A DNA stretch of 64,000 nucleotides from Halanaerobium kushneri (GCF_900156285.1 NZ_FTNC01000002.1:149620-213619), one strand, 5' to 3'. Shown: positions 15,746 through 25,728, counted from the first letter of the stretch. Numbers and translations are program-made. The notes: generated by a model not told the origin, from the letters alone.

Positions 15746-18220
15746 TTAAATTTGAAACTGTTTTCTTAGCAGATAAAATTCTATCCCATGACTTTTAATT
15801 TCACCCTGAAGTTTATACTTACCCTCCAGATCGAGATATTCAATTCTTAAATCAGGAAATGATTTGTATTTTAAATATTTAATTTCATGATTATTCAGGT
15901 CAGAAGGAGCACCCATCTTCAACCACTGATCAAAAGCAGAACCAGAATCTCTATTCAATTTATACTGACTGAGCTTATACTTGCCTTTTAATCCATTAAG
16001 TTTAAATATAAATTTCAGGTCAGATTTATTTTCAAAAACCTGATACCTGTTATATTTATCAATAATACTGTAATCAGCATTTTGATAACTTTTACTCAAA
16101 TAAGCATAATTATAAATCAAAAATTGAAGATCATCTCCCCGGGCAGTAATTATATAATTATCACCCTGTGCAATAATCTTATCTCCCAGTTCTGATAAAA
16201 CTATATAGGCATAATAACCAGATTTTTTAATTCCCTCTGTATTCATTAATCCTCTGCCACCAAAAAATGGTAATTCGTTAATCGGCCACTCCGAAATTAA
16301 ATCTGATAAATTTAAATAACCCAGCCCATCTAAATAATCCTGAAGTTTTAAGGCATTATCTATTATAAAATCTGACATAAAAGCAGTATCATGTACCAGT
16401 TCTTTTGCATTCCAGCTGACATTCCAGCGGGTTGCTATTAATTCTGCCTTCGGATAATAATCCTGCAGCAGTTTTTTTATTTTTTTAGACATCTTTATTG
16501 AGTAATCCTTTTCTTTAAACTTAAATTTAATATCTTCCAGGGTACTTTCCTTATAAAATTGACTCATATCAATTTCTTCTTCGATTACTGGCACTGAATT
16601 ATGATAGAGATTGATATTATAAAAATCTACAGCAATATTATTTTTTTCTGCATATTTCAAAAATTTTTGAGAAAGAAAATTTTCTTCAAAAAATGTTTCT
16701 GAAGCCGGTCCAACTCGCAGTAATTTAGAAATACCTTTTATTTTCTCAGCTGTCCTGGCATAAAATTCAAAATATTCAAGCTCTGTTCCAGCCCAGTGAA
16801 AACCCTGATGAGGAAATTCAGTCCAGACCTGAAAATACCAGCTTTTTACCTCTTCAATACTATATCTATTAATCAAATGTATTATAAATGCATTAATCAG
16901 CTCAAGCCAGGCTTCTATTTTTTGAGGTGGCGAAAAATTAGCCTGATAATAAAAAATAGTTTTATCTTTTTGACTGGCCAGTAGCTCAGGCATAAAACTT
17001 AAGGTAATAAATGGTTTTAAATTATTTTCTAAAATAAAATCTATTATATTATCAACAAGTTTCCAGTTATAATGGATGTTTTCCAGACTATCACCTTTAC
17101 AAACTTCCAGATCATCATTAAAGATACCTTCAAAACGTAAATATTCAAAATTTATCTCCTGCTGAAGCTCTCTAATCTGATGGCGTAGATTTGAATCCAG
17201 AATACTTTGAGCTGTTCCAGCATTAATTAGTTTTTGCCAGACAGGCCTTACATTTTTTATTCTCTCTGACTCAATTAAGTTAATTTCACTCTCTATTTTT
17301 TTAACCTGACTGAAATTATTTTCTTTAAAGTATTTGATTACTTTCTCAAAATATTGAATATAATAACTGAGCTCACCAAACTCTTCAATTAAATTTAGCT
17401 TTTTTAGTTGGGGATAATTTTTCTTTACTGCAAGCGGACTCTCTTCAAAATACTCATTAAATACTCTATAAAAACTCTTCACATTTCTAAAACCTGCTTT
17501 AAGTGCAATCTGATTAATATTTTGATCTGTATAAAGAAGTTCTGACAGTATTTTTTCCAGCCGCAATCGGTCCAAAAATTTTTTGAAATTAACTCCAGTT
17601 AATAGTTTAAATTTTTCTGATAGATAAGAACTATTATAATGTAATTCTTCTGCAATTTCCTTTAATGTCAAATTTTTTTGAATTTGATTTTCCAATTTTT
17701 CAATCACTTTAAGTACTATATTTCCCCTTGCTTCCTGATAAAATTGATCCTGACGTTGATTATAAATACAGTAATTGTTATTCAGCTCTCGAAAAAGTTC
17801 AGCTAGATTTTTCTTTATTTTTTCTTCCACTTGATAATGAGAAGAAAAATAATCTCTGGCTATTAAAGCAATTAAATATTTAATCTTAGTCAGATTATCC
17901 TGATTATTTAATTTGTATATCTTAGTTTCAAAGTTAGAAATTAAATTCAACAAATAACTATATTTAAAGTTAAAAACAAGATATTCAGCATCTTTTGATT
18001 TTCTAAGCAGCTGAAAGGGGGTATAACTATTAATTATCTTAATTTCCCCTGCCTTTAAATTTATTATATCTCTGGACTCACTATTGTTGCTATAAGTTAT
18101 TTTACCCTTTAAAAGCCAGATGATTTTTAAACTTCGATTAAATTTTTGCTGTTTTACAAGTGAATTAAGAGAAATGTTAAGGGGAAGACCAAATTTAAAA
18201 TCTATTTTTTCGTAATTCAT
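15746..18220 (-). CDS. AraC-family regulator fused to a degenerate GH39-like domain
   Basis: An 824-residue fusion. Residues 1-100 resemble an AraC cupin sensor, and about 165-265 hold two helix-turn-helix motifs (LTLKEIAEELHYNSSYLSEK and INQIALKAGFRNVKSFYRVF). Residues about 320-824 match the beta-xylosidase GH39 barrel and its beta domain. The acid/base region is VWTEFP (E468). The nucleophile motif, usually TEWN, reads ATRWN, with arginine at 598. The GH39 part is therefore probably a sugar-sensing module rather than an enzyme. The gene is flanked by the glucuronide operon and a divergent chemoreceptor; control of the glucuronide operon is inference. GAGGAG lies 9 bases before the ATG. Confidence 0.88.
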   Translation of the reverse strand: MNYEKIDFKFGLPLNISLNSLVKQQKFNRSLKIIWLLKGKITYSNNSESRDIINLKAGEIKIINSYTPFQLLRKSKDAEYLVFNFKYSYLLNLISNFETKIYKLNNQDNLTKIKYLIALIARDYFSSHYQVEEKIKKNLAELFRELNNNYCIYNQRQDQFYQEARGNIVLKVIEKLENQIQKNLTLKEIAEELHYNSSYLSEKFKLLTGVNFKKFLDRLRLEKILSELLYTDQNINQIALKAGFRNVKSFYRVFNEYFEESPLAVKKNYPQLKKLNLIEEFGELSYYIQYFEKVIKYFKENNFSQVKKIESEINLIESERIKNVRPVWQKLINAGTAQSILDSNLRHQIRELQQEINFEYLRFEGIFNDDLEVCKGDSLENIHYNWKLVDNIIDFILENNLKPFITLSFMPELLASQKDKTIFYYQANFSPPQKIEAWLELINAFIIHLINRYSIEEVKSWYFQVWTEFPHQGFHWAGTELEYFEFYARTAEKIKGISKLLRVGPASETFFEENFLSQKFLKYAEKNNIAVDFYNINLYHNSVPVIEEEIDMSQFYKESTLEDIKFKFKEKDYSIKMSKKIKKLLQDYYPKAELIATRWNVSWNAKELVHDTAFMSDFIIDNALKLQDYLDGLGYLNLSDLISEWPINELPFFGGRGLMNTEGIKKSGYYAYIVLSELGDKIIAQGDNYIITARGDDLQFLIYNYAYLSKSYQNADYSIIDKYNRYQVFENKSDLKFIFKLNGLKGKYKLSQYKLNRDSGSAFDQWLKMGAPSDLNNHEIKYLKYKSFPDLRIEYLDLEGKYKLQGEIKSHGIEFYLLRKQFQI

Positions 18221-18303
18221 TACTTAAAACTCCTCAAATATTTTATAGGGTACTCTAAAACTTAATTTTATTATATCATCTACAGCTAAAAATGTATAAA
18301 TAA

Positions 18304-18332
18304 ATACCGGTTATTGGAATTATAAACGGTAT
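18304..18332. promoter_or_regulatory. Inverted repeat in divergent intergenic region
   Basis: ATACCGGTTAT and ATAAACGGTAT form an 11-bp inverted repeat with one mismatch, spaced by 7 bases, about 84 bases upstream of the AraC-GH39 start. It could be an operator for that regulator or for the divergent chemoreceptor. Only the symmetry supports it. Confidence 0.35.
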
Positions 18333-18485
18333 CTATACAAATATTATTAAATTTTCCTATTAAAAGCAGGGATTATTCTACCTATCACGAATTATTATTA
18401 ATATAGCTTATTAAAGAAGAAGCTATTTTATTTTTGTCTGTAAATAAATTTTAAAATTATATAATAAATAAATGGAGGGAAGTTT

Positions 18486-20300
18486 ATGAAAGGAACAGTC
18501 GTCTCGACCTGGCTGAGTACTCTAACCAGAACATATGGGGAGGAAAAAGTCAATAAAGCTAAAAAGAAAGCAGGATTTAAGGAAGATTTAATTATTACTC
18601 CAATGACAACTATTGAAGATCAAAAAACAAAAGATCTAATGAAATATTTAGGCCAGGATGTTGGTAAAGATCCCAGAGAAATTTGGCATGAGATGGGGAT
18701 TAAAAATATTGAAACTTTTTCTAAATGGTTTCCTTCCTATTTTAGCAACAGAACTTTGAAAAACTTTTTGATGTTAATGGATACAGTTCACCTACAGTTA
18801 ACAGAAATGCTTCCAGGAGCTAATCCTCCTCGTTTGCGAGCAAAAGAATTAAATGATAATCAGATCGAAATGACTTATAAATCAAAGCGGGGTATGTATG
18901 ACTATTTTCTGGGACTTCTGGAGGGAAGCTCTTCTTTTTTCAAAACACCTATCGAGGTAGAAGAAATTGATCGAGGTACTCTTGATGATGGCAGAGATTT
19001 TTTGACTATTCATATCAGCTTTGAAAAATCTTTTAGAAATAAGAAGAAATATCTCTTTTCAAAAATTTTAGGTCTGGGTTTTTTAAAGAGTATCCCTGCT
19101 AAAATGGGCTTAATTGGATTTATCTCAAGTTTTGCTTTAATATCTCTGCCACAATTTACGGCAGGATGGCAAGTTAATCTGGGCGGAGCAGCAGGGCTGG
19201 GAATTATTCTGACAATTATCAGCAAAATTTTAATGTCACCTATTAAAGCTATTGATGATGAATTAAGCAAAATAGAAGCCCTAAATCTCGATGACGAAAA
19301 CAGGCTGCAAACTGCTGATGATTTTGAAAAATTATTTGAAAAGCTACGTCAGATTAAATCTAAATTAAGAGAAGATATACTCTTCCTTAAGGGTGGAACT
19401 GATGATATGCATAATTTTACTGAAGATTTTGTCGAGCTGGCTGAAGATATGGAAGAAGTATCTGATAGCATTTCTACAGTTGTCGATGAAGTTGCTCAGG
19501 GAGCACAGGCTCAGGCTCAGGAAACTGAAGAATCTGCCTATATAGTCAATCAGAATGTTGAAGAAATTGAAAAACTTGCTGAAGCGGGTCAGGAAAGCCG
19601 TGATAATCTCGAGAATGCTGTTAAAAATATCCGTTCCTCTACTCAGGCAGTTGTTGATGTAAATGAACGAATCAGTGGAGTTCGCTCTGCCTTTGCTAAT
19701 GTTAACCAACTGGGAAAACAACTTTCGGAAAAAATTGAAACAATAATGGAAATTGTAGATACAGTTGAAGAAATTGCTGGCCAGACTAATCTACTTTCAC
19801 TTAACGCTTCTATTGAAGCGGCACGTTCCTCTGATAATGGACGTGGCTTTACAGTAGTGGCTGAAGAAGTAAGAGAGTTAGCAGAAGAATCTCAGCAGGC
19901 TGTTGAAACAATCAGAAAAAATCTGGGAGAATTTACTGAACATGTTGAAACACTTAGTTCAAGTATCAGTGAACAGTTTAGCAACCTTGAAGCCAGTAAT
20001 CAGGCTTTGGAGGAAGTTGCTGAATCGAGCAATAGTGCTACAAATGATATTGAAGCAGCTACCGATCAGGTTGTAGAAATAGTCAGCAGCTTAAATACTG
20101 AAACTAAAAAAATCAGAGAGGTTATTGAAAACTTTAATAACCTTGCTGCAATTGCTCAAGAAAATTCAGCATCCAGTGAAGAAATGAGTGCCAGTGTTAA
20201 TAGCTATTCTGAAAAAATTAAAGAAATGACAGGTTATATTGAACAAATGGAAGATTTAACAGAAAACTTTCGTAATAACCTAAAAGGTTACAATGTTTAA
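18486..20300 (+). CDS. H-NOX (heme gas sensor) methyl-accepting chemotaxis protein
   Basis: A 604-residue membrane chemoreceptor with a cytosolic N-terminal H-NOX domain (1-185). Residues expected for a heme protein are at canonical positions: H102 proximal ligand, the Y131-S133-R135 propionate clamp and P115. The distal pocket has W9, N74 and Y140, the set that stabilises O2 in the Thermoanaerobacter tengcongensis (Caldanaerobacter) protein. Two close membrane helices lie at about 208-250 ([14 protein letters not shown] and [14 protein letters not shown]). The signalling hairpin is [20 protein letters not shown]. It probably steers cells away from oxygen. The start follows GGAGGG. It is the only long plus-strand gene in its neighbourhood, with its own terminator. 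Confidence 0.96.
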   Translation: MKGTVVSTWLSTLTRTYGEEKVNKAKKKAGFKEDLIITPMTTIEDQKTKDLMKYLGQDVGKDPREIWHEMGIKNIETFSKWFPSYFSNRTLKNFLMLMDTVHLQLTEMLPGANPPRLRAKELNDNQIEMTYKSKRGMYDYFLGLLEGSSSFFKTPIEVEEIDRGTLDDGRDFLTIHISFEKSFRNKKKYLFSKILGLGFLKSIPAKMGLIGFISSFALISLPQFTAGWQVNLGGAAGLGIILTIISKILMSPIKAIDDELSKIEALNLDDENRLQTADDFEKLFEKLRQIKSKLREDILFLKGGTDDMHNFTEDFVELAEDMEEVSDSISTVVDEVAQGAQAQAQETEESAYIVNQNVEEIEKLAEAGQESRDNLENAVKNIRSSTQAVVDVNERISGVRSAFANVNQLGKQLSEKIETIMEIVDTVEEIAGQTNLLSLNASIEAARSSDNGRGFTVVAEEVRELAEESQQAVETIRKNLGEFTEHVETLSSSISEQFSNLEASNQALEEVAESSNSATNDIEAATDQVVEIVSSLNTETKKIREVIENFNNLAAIAQENSASSEEMSASVNSYSEKIKEMTGYIEQMEDLTENFRNNLKGYNV

Positions 20301-20322
20301 TTAATTACTGTAAAAATAAAAC

Positions 20323-20369
20323 CGCTCTTTAGACCGGGAGCTTAAATCCTGATCTTAAGAGCGATTTTT
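20323..20369. terminator. Terminator of the chemoreceptor gene (possibly bidirectional)
   Basis: CGCTCTT (20323-20329) pairs with AAGAGCG (20357-20363) with further pairing inside, followed on the plus strand by six T. It also lies just past the stop of the convergent minus-strand gene. Confidence 0.8.
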
Positions 20370-20827
20370 TATTCTTTCAAATTATCTTTGATTACCTGTT
20401 CCCAGACCTGCATGTTATCCAGAAGCCAGGCAGCTGCATCTTTTTCTCCCTGATTATTACTAAATTCGACTTTTAATAATTCACTATTTTTCCTTTTACC
20501 AAGAAATGAATTGACTCTTTCTATGTTTTTAATATTATCTAAAGGTATAACTATATTCTTTTTTGGTACCCATCTTAAAAAATGTAGTTCATCCGGAGTT
20601 AAAAGTAAAGAGCCATTACCTCTAAGTTGAGCTCTACCAGCTGATTCTTGACCAAAAAAATTAACTTCTTTGCTAAAATAAATAATTCTATCTTTATGAT
20701 AATTAGTAAATAGTTCTTCTGCCCTTTTTCTTTTAATACTTGCAATTACTCTATGAATAACATAACTAAGGACAGCTAAGAGAACAGGGATTAGTAAAAC
20801 CAAAGTTTTCTGATTGAAAAACTGCAT
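20369..20827 (-). CDS. Membrane-anchored protein, PH/GRAM-like domain, function unknown
   Basis: A 152-residue protein with the start set at MQFFNQKT (20827), which has GGGAGG six bases upstream; an earlier in-frame ATG lacks a ribosome site. One N-terminal membrane helix (TLVLLIPVLLAVLSYVIHRV, about residues 8-27) is followed by a basic stretch and a soluble domain. Segments such as GNGSLLLTPDELHFLRWVP and NIVIPLDNIKNIERVNSF look like the beta-strand pattern of GRAM/PH-like folds. No catalytic motif is seen. It converges with the chemoreceptor gene. Confidence 0.7.
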   Translation of the reverse strand: MQFFNQKTLVLLIPVLLAVLSYVIHRVIASIKRKRAEELFTNYHKDRIIYFSKEVNFFGQESAGRAQLRGNGSLLLTPDELHFLRWVPKKNIVIPLDNIKNIERVNSFLGKRKNSELLKVEFSNNQGEKDAAAWLLDNMQVWEQVIKDNLKE

Positions 20828-20919
20828 AATTAACCTCCCTAAAGAGCTGATATTCAATTAAAAGTTAAATTATAATCGTTTTAAGTCAATGAGGGTCTAA
20901 TTTTCTATTTTAACTTAAT

Positions 20920-21708
20920 TTACTTTTCTTTGCGAACTGTATTTTTTAAACTTCCAATACCTTCAATTTCGATTGTTATCTGGTCGCCATCTCTTAAAAA
21001 AATCTTTTCCTCCCTGGCAAAACCTACCCCTTCGGGTGTGCCGGTCAAAATAACTGTTCCTGGCAGCAGCGTCATATTATGTGAAAGATAACTTACCAGC
21101 TGCTCAATATTAAAAATCATATCTGAAGTTTTTGACTGCTGCATAACTTTTCCATTTAAAATTGATTTAATCTTTAAATCATCAGGTTCAACCTCAGTTT
21201 CAATCCAGGGACCTAAAGGACAAAATGTATCAAATGATTTTCCTCTAGCCCACTGCTTATCCAGCTTCTTCTGACAATCGCGTGCACTAACATCATTGGC
21301 ACAACTATAACCTAAAACATAATCATCAACTTCAACAGTCTCAATATTTTTAGCCTTTTTAGCAATCACAACTGCCAACTCTGCTTCGAAATCAACTTCA
21401 GCTGGAGCCAGTTTGGGTAAAACGATCTCTGAATTCGGCTCAGTTAAACTACTGGTTGCTTTTAGAAAAATAACCGGACGCTCTGGAATCTCAGCTCCGG
21501 TTTCTACAGCATGCTGCCTGTAATTTAAACCGATTGCAATTATATTTGGTGGTTGGACTGGAGCCAGAAGTTTAATTTTTTCAAGCTTTGCAACCTCCTG
21601 TCCAACAGAAAAGTTTGAAAAAACATCCCCTTTTAGCTCAAACACTGTTTCGTCCTTTAAAATTCCATTTTTTATTTTTTCATCTTTTTGATATCTAATA
21701 ATTTTCAT
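20920..21708 (-). CDS. Fumarylacetoacetate hydrolase family protein
   Basis: A 262-residue cytosolic hydrolase or isomerase of the FAH/HpaG family, which cleaves or isomerises beta-diketo or oxo-acid substrates. The catalytic core has AIGLNYRQHA, the metal-binding glutamates and aspartate (PAEVDFEAELAVVI, GYSCANDVSARDCQ) and the C-terminal GTPEGVGF. The short form with an N-terminal flap of about 55 residues is typical of bacterial members of broad function, including oxaloacetate decarboxylase-like and acylpyruvase activities. It follows the inositol phosphatase-like gene by 21 bases. The exact substrate is unknown. Confidence 0.9.
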   Translation of the reverse strand: MKIIRYQKDEKIKNGILKDETVFELKGDVFSNFSVGQEVAKLEKIKLLAPVQPPNIIAIGLNYRQHAVETGAEIPERPVIFLKATSSLTEPNSEIVLPKLAPAEVDFEAELAVVIAKKAKNIETVEVDDYVLGYSCANDVSARDCQKKLDKQWARGKSFDTFCPLGPWIETEVEPDDLKIKSILNGKVMQQSKTSDMIFNIEQLVSYLSHNMTLLPGTVILTGTPEGVGFAREEKIFLRDGDQITIEIEGIGSLKNTVRKEK

Positions 21709-21729
21709 CTGCTACTCACCTGCTCAATT

Positions 21730-22515
21730 TTATTTTTTATAAATAACTTCAATAATCGTTTTTAATTGATTTACTAATTCTTTGCTCCCTGTTATAAAAA
21801 GTGGCTCTCCTTCTATCTCAGTTTTGTAAACTTCTCCTCCTGCTTCTTTAACCAGTAATTCTCCTGCTGCAAAATCCCATTCTTTAAGTTTGAATTCCCA
21901 GTAAGCATCTATGCGCCCACAAGCTACAGAAACAAGATCAAAAGCAGCACTTCCAGAACGCCGGAGCCCTCTGATTTCTTTTAATATTCTATTAAGTGGT
22001 TCCAGATTATCAATTCTGGATACTTTTTTATCATATGGAAAACCAGTTGCAACTAAAGAATTACTTAAGACAGATTTTTTAGAAATATTTATTTTTTTTG
22101 TAGATTTATAAGCTCCTCTGCCTTTAATTGCTGAATAAATCTCATCCAATTCTGGAATATAAACAACCCCAAGTACAACTTCTCCCTTATATTTTAAGGC
22201 AATCGACACAGAATAAATAGGATAACCACTTGCATAATTATTTGTTCCATCAAGTGGATCAATAATCCAGGTATATTTGCTTTTTTTATCAGCATAATCA
22301 TTCTCTTCACCTAGAATATTGTGGGCTGGATAGTTGTCTTCAATCTTTTCTCTAATCATTTTTTCACTCAATAAATCAATTTCTGTTACAAGATCAGTTA
22401 AAGTGCTTTTAGTATTAATTTCTAAATTTTCTTTTTTTAACTTTTCTTTCTGAATCTTACCAACATCCAGCGCCCATTCTTTTGCTAGAGCCAGTGCATC
22501 AACTAAATTTATCAA
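21730..22515 (-). CDS. Inositol monophosphatase family protein
   Basis: A 261-residue Mg-dependent sugar-phosphate phosphatase of the IMPase/SuhB family. Metal-binding motifs are intact: LGEEN near residue 70, WIIDPLDGTNNYASGYP (the DPLDGT signature) and KEWDFAAGELLVKEAGG. It starts with TTG (MINLVDAL) preceded by GGAGGAG ten bases upstream, and no better ATG is seen. The FAH-family gene follows after 21 bases. Likely substrates are inositol-1-phosphate or a related phosphorylated metabolite. The paralogues are hard to separate by sequence alone. Confidence 0.92.
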   Translation of the reverse strand: MINLVDALALAKEWALDVGKIQKEKLKKENLEINTKSTLTDLVTEIDLLSEKMIREKIEDNYPAHNILGEENDYADKKSKYTWIIDPLDGTNNYASGYPIYSVSIALKYKGEVVLGVVYIPELDEIYSAIKGRGAYKSTKKINISKKSVLSNSLVATGFPYDKKVSRIDNLEPLNRILKEIRGLRRSGSAAFDLVSVACGRIDAYWEFKLKEWDFAAGELLVKEAGGEVYKTEIEGEPLFITGSKELVNQLKTIIEVIYKK

Positions 22516-22578
22516 ATTAAAACAGCTCCTCCACGATTAATAATTGCTCACTTTAATTTTATCAAAAACTTTCTTTAA

Positions 22579-23022
22579 TTACAATTTAAGCAGCATTTCA
22601 AAATGCGGTATATTATCTTCCAGATATCTATCGGATACAACCTCAAATCCCAGACTTCTGTAAAAATTAAGAATATACTCCTGAGCAGAAATTCTAATTG
22701 AATCTGTACCCAGATTATTTTTAATAAAAGAAATTGCCTGTTCCATCATTTCCAGACCAAGTCCTTCTCTCCTGTATTCCCTATTTACCAGTACTCTCCC
22801 TATAGATGCTTCTTTATAGGATATACCTGGCAAAATAATCCGAAGATAAGCTGCAATCTGTTTCTGATCTTGATAAAATAAATGAAAGGAGTGTTGATCC
22901 TTATTATCACATTCATTGTAAGGACAGTCCTGCTCGACAACAAAAACATTAATTCTTGCCTCAATAATTTTATATAATTCCTGGTTACTCAGTTCTTCAA
23001 ATTTCTTTATAGTTAAATCCAT
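22579..23022 (-). CDS. GNAT-family N-acetyltransferase, ElaA-like
   Basis: A 147-residue acetyltransferase. The ElaA hallmark is INVFVVEQDCPYNECDNKD near residues 24-42. The acetyl-CoA binding motif A follows as IGRVLVNREYRREGLGLEMM (about 73-92), and YILNFYRSLGFEVVSDRY closes the fold. The usual Q/RxxGxG/A loop is REGLGL. The substrate is unknown in this family. It lies 15 bases after the phosphodiesterase gene start-to-stop junction, so the two are probably co-transcribed. Ribosome site AAAGGAG. Confidence 0.88.
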   Translation of the reverse strand: MDLTIKKFEELSNQELYKIIEARINVFVVEQDCPYNECDNKDQHSFHLFYQDQKQIAAYLRIILPGISYKEASIGRVLVNREYRREGLGLEMMEQAISFIKNNLGTDSIRISAQEYILNFYRSLGFEVVSDRYLEDNIPHFEMLLKL

Positions 23023-23037
23023 AATCTACTCCTTTAC

Positions 23038-25179
23038 TTAATAATCACTTTCTTCCTTGTTATCTGTAAAGTATTTCTCTATTACTGCTGCTTTTTGAGC
23101 TCGCGAAAAATAATAACCCTGATAATAATTGCAGTTGTTTTCTCTTAAAAAATCTAATTCTTCTTTAGTCTCTACACCCTCTGCTACCACTTCCAGTCCC
23201 AAATTACTTCCCATCATAATAATAGTTTTAACAATATTTAAATTACTCCGATTATGAACAAAAGACTTGTCAATTTTAAGTTTATCAAGAGCAAAACGGT
23301 TTAAATATTCAAGAGAAGAATAACCGGTTCCAAAATCGTCAATAGATATTTTTACGCCAAGTTCTTTTAACCTACTTAAAACTTCTACAGTATATTCTAT
23401 ATCTTTAATCACTGTTCTTTCGGTTATTTCAAGCTCCAAAAATCTTGCTTCTAGTTGATATTTAGCCAGCAAATTATCTATTTTTTCAACAAAATTCTCC
23501 TGCTGAAATTGCTGAGGAGCTATATTTACAGCCATAATTATATTATAACCTCTATTTTGCCAGGCTTTTAACTGCTGCAGCGCTTCATTTAAGATCCAGT
23601 CACCCAGTCTTAAAATCATTCCTGTCTCTTCTGCCAGTGGGATAAATTCCCCCGGAGAAATCCTCCCCTCCTCAGGATGCTGCCAGCGAATTAACGCTTC
23701 AACTCCAACAACCCTATCTGATTGACTTTCAAGCTGTGGTTGATAAAATAACTGAAACTCGTCATTTACTATTGCCTTCCTTAACTTACCTTCTAAATTC
23801 AACCTACCTGACAGCTGTCCCAACATCTCCTGATCAAAAAACTTAATATTATTTTTCTCATCCACAAAATGAAGTGCCAGTCTTGACTTTCTAATTAAAT
23901 CCGAACAATTTTCGCCCTGCTCGTTAATAGCAATTCCAATTTTAATTTTTAAATAAATAAGATTATTATTAACTTCATAAGGCTCTGAAAGTGTATTTAT
24001 TATATCACCAGCATATTCTTTTACTTCCTCTTTGCTTTTGTTTGAAGAAAAATAAAAAATGAATTCATCACTTTTACGAGCAATTGTCATTTCCTCAGAC
24101 AAACTTTTTCTTAAACGCTGGTAAAGTTCTCGCAGAATATCATTTCCTTTTTGATAACCATAATTACTATTTACCAGAGTTAAATTATCTGTTATCAAAG
24201 TAAATAAATAAATTTGACTCTCATTACTTATATTTTCTTTTAAAGATTCCGAAAGATTACTTTCTAAAAAGTTTAAATTTGGCAGACCTGTTAGGGGATC
24301 ATTATAGGTAAGTTTTTTTATTCTATTAAGCATCTTATTAAACCCCGAAGCAAGGCTACCAAATTCATCCTCAGTTTTAATATCTAACTGAAAACTTAAT
24401 TGCCCATTCTCTACCCGCTTAAAAGCTGAAACTATCTGTTTTATATTCTGATTTATGTATTTTGAAATATCAAATATTATTAAAAATATAATCAGAACAA
24501 TAATACCAAAAATAATTAAAAATAAATAGATTGTTTCATCACGAATATTTTTTATTTTGGCAAGAATTTGAGAAACAATATTATAATAACTACTCTGATA
24601 GCCGCCAGAGCCAACAAACATATCTGTACCTTCGATTTTTTGTAGATACCCATATTTAGTTTCAATCATTCCATTATCAGGATTAATATAAGGATAACTT
24701 AGTCTGCCACTACCCTTATTTTTAACAAGATTAATCATTTCTTCTAATAATTTTCTATCCTGAATCTGAAGTTCCATTCTATTTTTACCCTCTAAATTTG
24801 GAGTTGGAGGCAGAGAAACCGTGTTCCCCTCCAGATCATAAATGTAAAAATAAAGATCATCAATGGCTATCTCATTATTTAATTTAGACATCAAATTTTT
24901 TAACTCATTTTCAGAAAAAGATTGATCTTTTTCCTGACTCTCCTGCAGACGTATCTGATAAGCTTGAGAGAGAATTTGAGCTCTACTTTTAACCAGAGCT
25001 TCATATTTATCATAATTTCTTTCCAATAACTCTAATTCCATCAAAGTTTGATTTTCTTCGGAAAGATAATTAAACTGATAAATTACAATTGCCAGCAGAA
25101 AAATCATTGCCATAACAAAACTTAATCCAATTCCCAATAAGATTTTATTTTGAATAGATAAATTTTTAAGTATTCTCAT
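23038..25179 (-). CDS. Membrane sensor with degenerate GGDEF and active-type EAL domain
   Basis: A 713-residue cyclic-di-GMP signalling protein. Membrane helix 1 is at about 12-35, an extracellular sensor (single Cache-like, with ENRMELQIQDRKLL) at about 36-215, helix 2 at about 216-238 and a HAMP linker after it. The GGDEF region reads RKSDEFIFYF, so the GG of the active loop is lost and cyclase activity is unlikely. The EAL domain keeps VEALIRW, NIAPQQF, ELEITERTV, DDFGTGYSSL, KLKIDKSFV and EGVET, so c-di-GMP hydrolysis is expected. It probably promotes motility in response to an outside signal. It is upstream of the GNAT gene. Confidence 0.93.
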   Translation of the reverse strand: MRILKNLSIQNKILLGIGLSFVMAMIFLLAIVIYQFNYLSEENQTLMELELLERNYDKYEALVKSRAQILSQAYQIRLQESQEKDQSFSENELKNLMSKLNNEIAIDDLYFYIYDLEGNTVSLPPTPNLEGKNRMELQIQDRKLLEEMINLVKNKGSGRLSYPYINPDNGMIETKYGYLQKIEGTDMFVGSGGYQSSYYNIVSQILAKIKNIRDETIYLFLIIFGIIVLIIFLIIFDISKYINQNIKQIVSAFKRVENGQLSFQLDIKTEDEFGSLASGFNKMLNRIKKLTYNDPLTGLPNLNFLESNLSESLKENISNESQIYLFTLITDNLTLVNSNYGYQKGNDILRELYQRLRKSLSEEMTIARKSDEFIFYFSSNKSKEEVKEYAGDIINTLSEPYEVNNNLIYLKIKIGIAINEQGENCSDLIRKSRLALHFVDEKNNIKFFDQEMLGQLSGRLNLEGKLRKAIVNDEFQLFYQPQLESQSDRVVGVEALIRWQHPEEGRISPGEFIPLAEETGMILRLGDWILNEALQQLKAWQNRGYNIIMAVNIAPQQFQQENFVEKIDNLLAKYQLEARFLELEITERTVIKDIEYTVEVLSRLKELGVKISIDDFGTGYSSLEYLNRFALDKLKIDKSFVHNRSNLNIVKTIIMMGSNLGLEVVAEGVETKEELDFLRENNCNYYQGYYFSRAQKAAVIEKYFTDNKEESDY

Positions 25180-25354
25180 CCTTAGCTCCTATTTATATTT
25201 TTATTTGCTGATTAGAGAAATAAAAACAAGCATTCTAAACTTTATTATAACAGAAATGTAAAATTATATCTATTCTGCAGCCAATTTACTCTCAATTAAT
25301 TAATAATAATTCTATTTTCAAGGTAACACTTTTCTGAATATTTGTTCAAATCAA

Positions 25355-25414
25355 ATAAAAATAAAATACCTCCAAATAGATAGTCTGAATTAATTAGGCT
25401 ACCTACTTTGGAAG
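25355..25414 (-). terminator. Intrinsic terminator after the small membrane protein gene
   Basis: On the minus strand CTTCCAAAGTAGGTAG pairs with CTATCTATTTGGAGG (one bulge, two wobbles), followed by TATTTTATTTTTATTTG. It ends the 25444-25728 gene. Confidence 0.75.
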
Positions 25415-25443
25415 TATAATTAAAAAAAGATGTTTTTTTATAA

Positions 25444-25728
25444 TTAGTCATTATTTTGGTTTGAATTTTGCTTATTTTTTTCTTTCATTGCTTTTGACAT
25501 CGTCTTTTTCAGAGTTTTCATCATATCTTCTTCACTATCAACACCCATAACAATAATATCAGGACTGCCACCAAAATAATGATCAAATATCTCAAATATT
25601 AAAATCCCGGCTAAAAGAACTGCCAGAGCCAGCTCCAGGCCCATCTCAAAATAAATAAGAGCGAAAGCAAGGGCAGTAATAAAGCCGATAACATATGAAA
25701 TTTGATTTCTATGCTGTGTAATAAACAT
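25444..25728 (-). CDS. Small membrane protein, unknown function
   Basis: A 94-residue protein with two predicted membrane helices: ISYVIGFITALAFALIYFEM (about 10-29) and LELALAVLLAGILIFEIFDH (about 31-50). The charged soluble tail ends in KAMKEKNKQNSNQNND. The segment GVDSEEDMMKTLKKTMSKAM may form an amphipathic helix. No family is recognised. The ATG has only a poor ribosome site (CCTTCTCTCA upstream), so the start is uncertain. It stands alone with its own terminator. Confidence 0.6.
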   Translation of the reverse strand: MFITQHRNQISYVIGFITALAFALIYFEMGLELALAVLLAGILIFEIFDHYFGGSPDIIVMGVDSEEDMMKTLKKTMSKAMKEKNKQNSNQNND

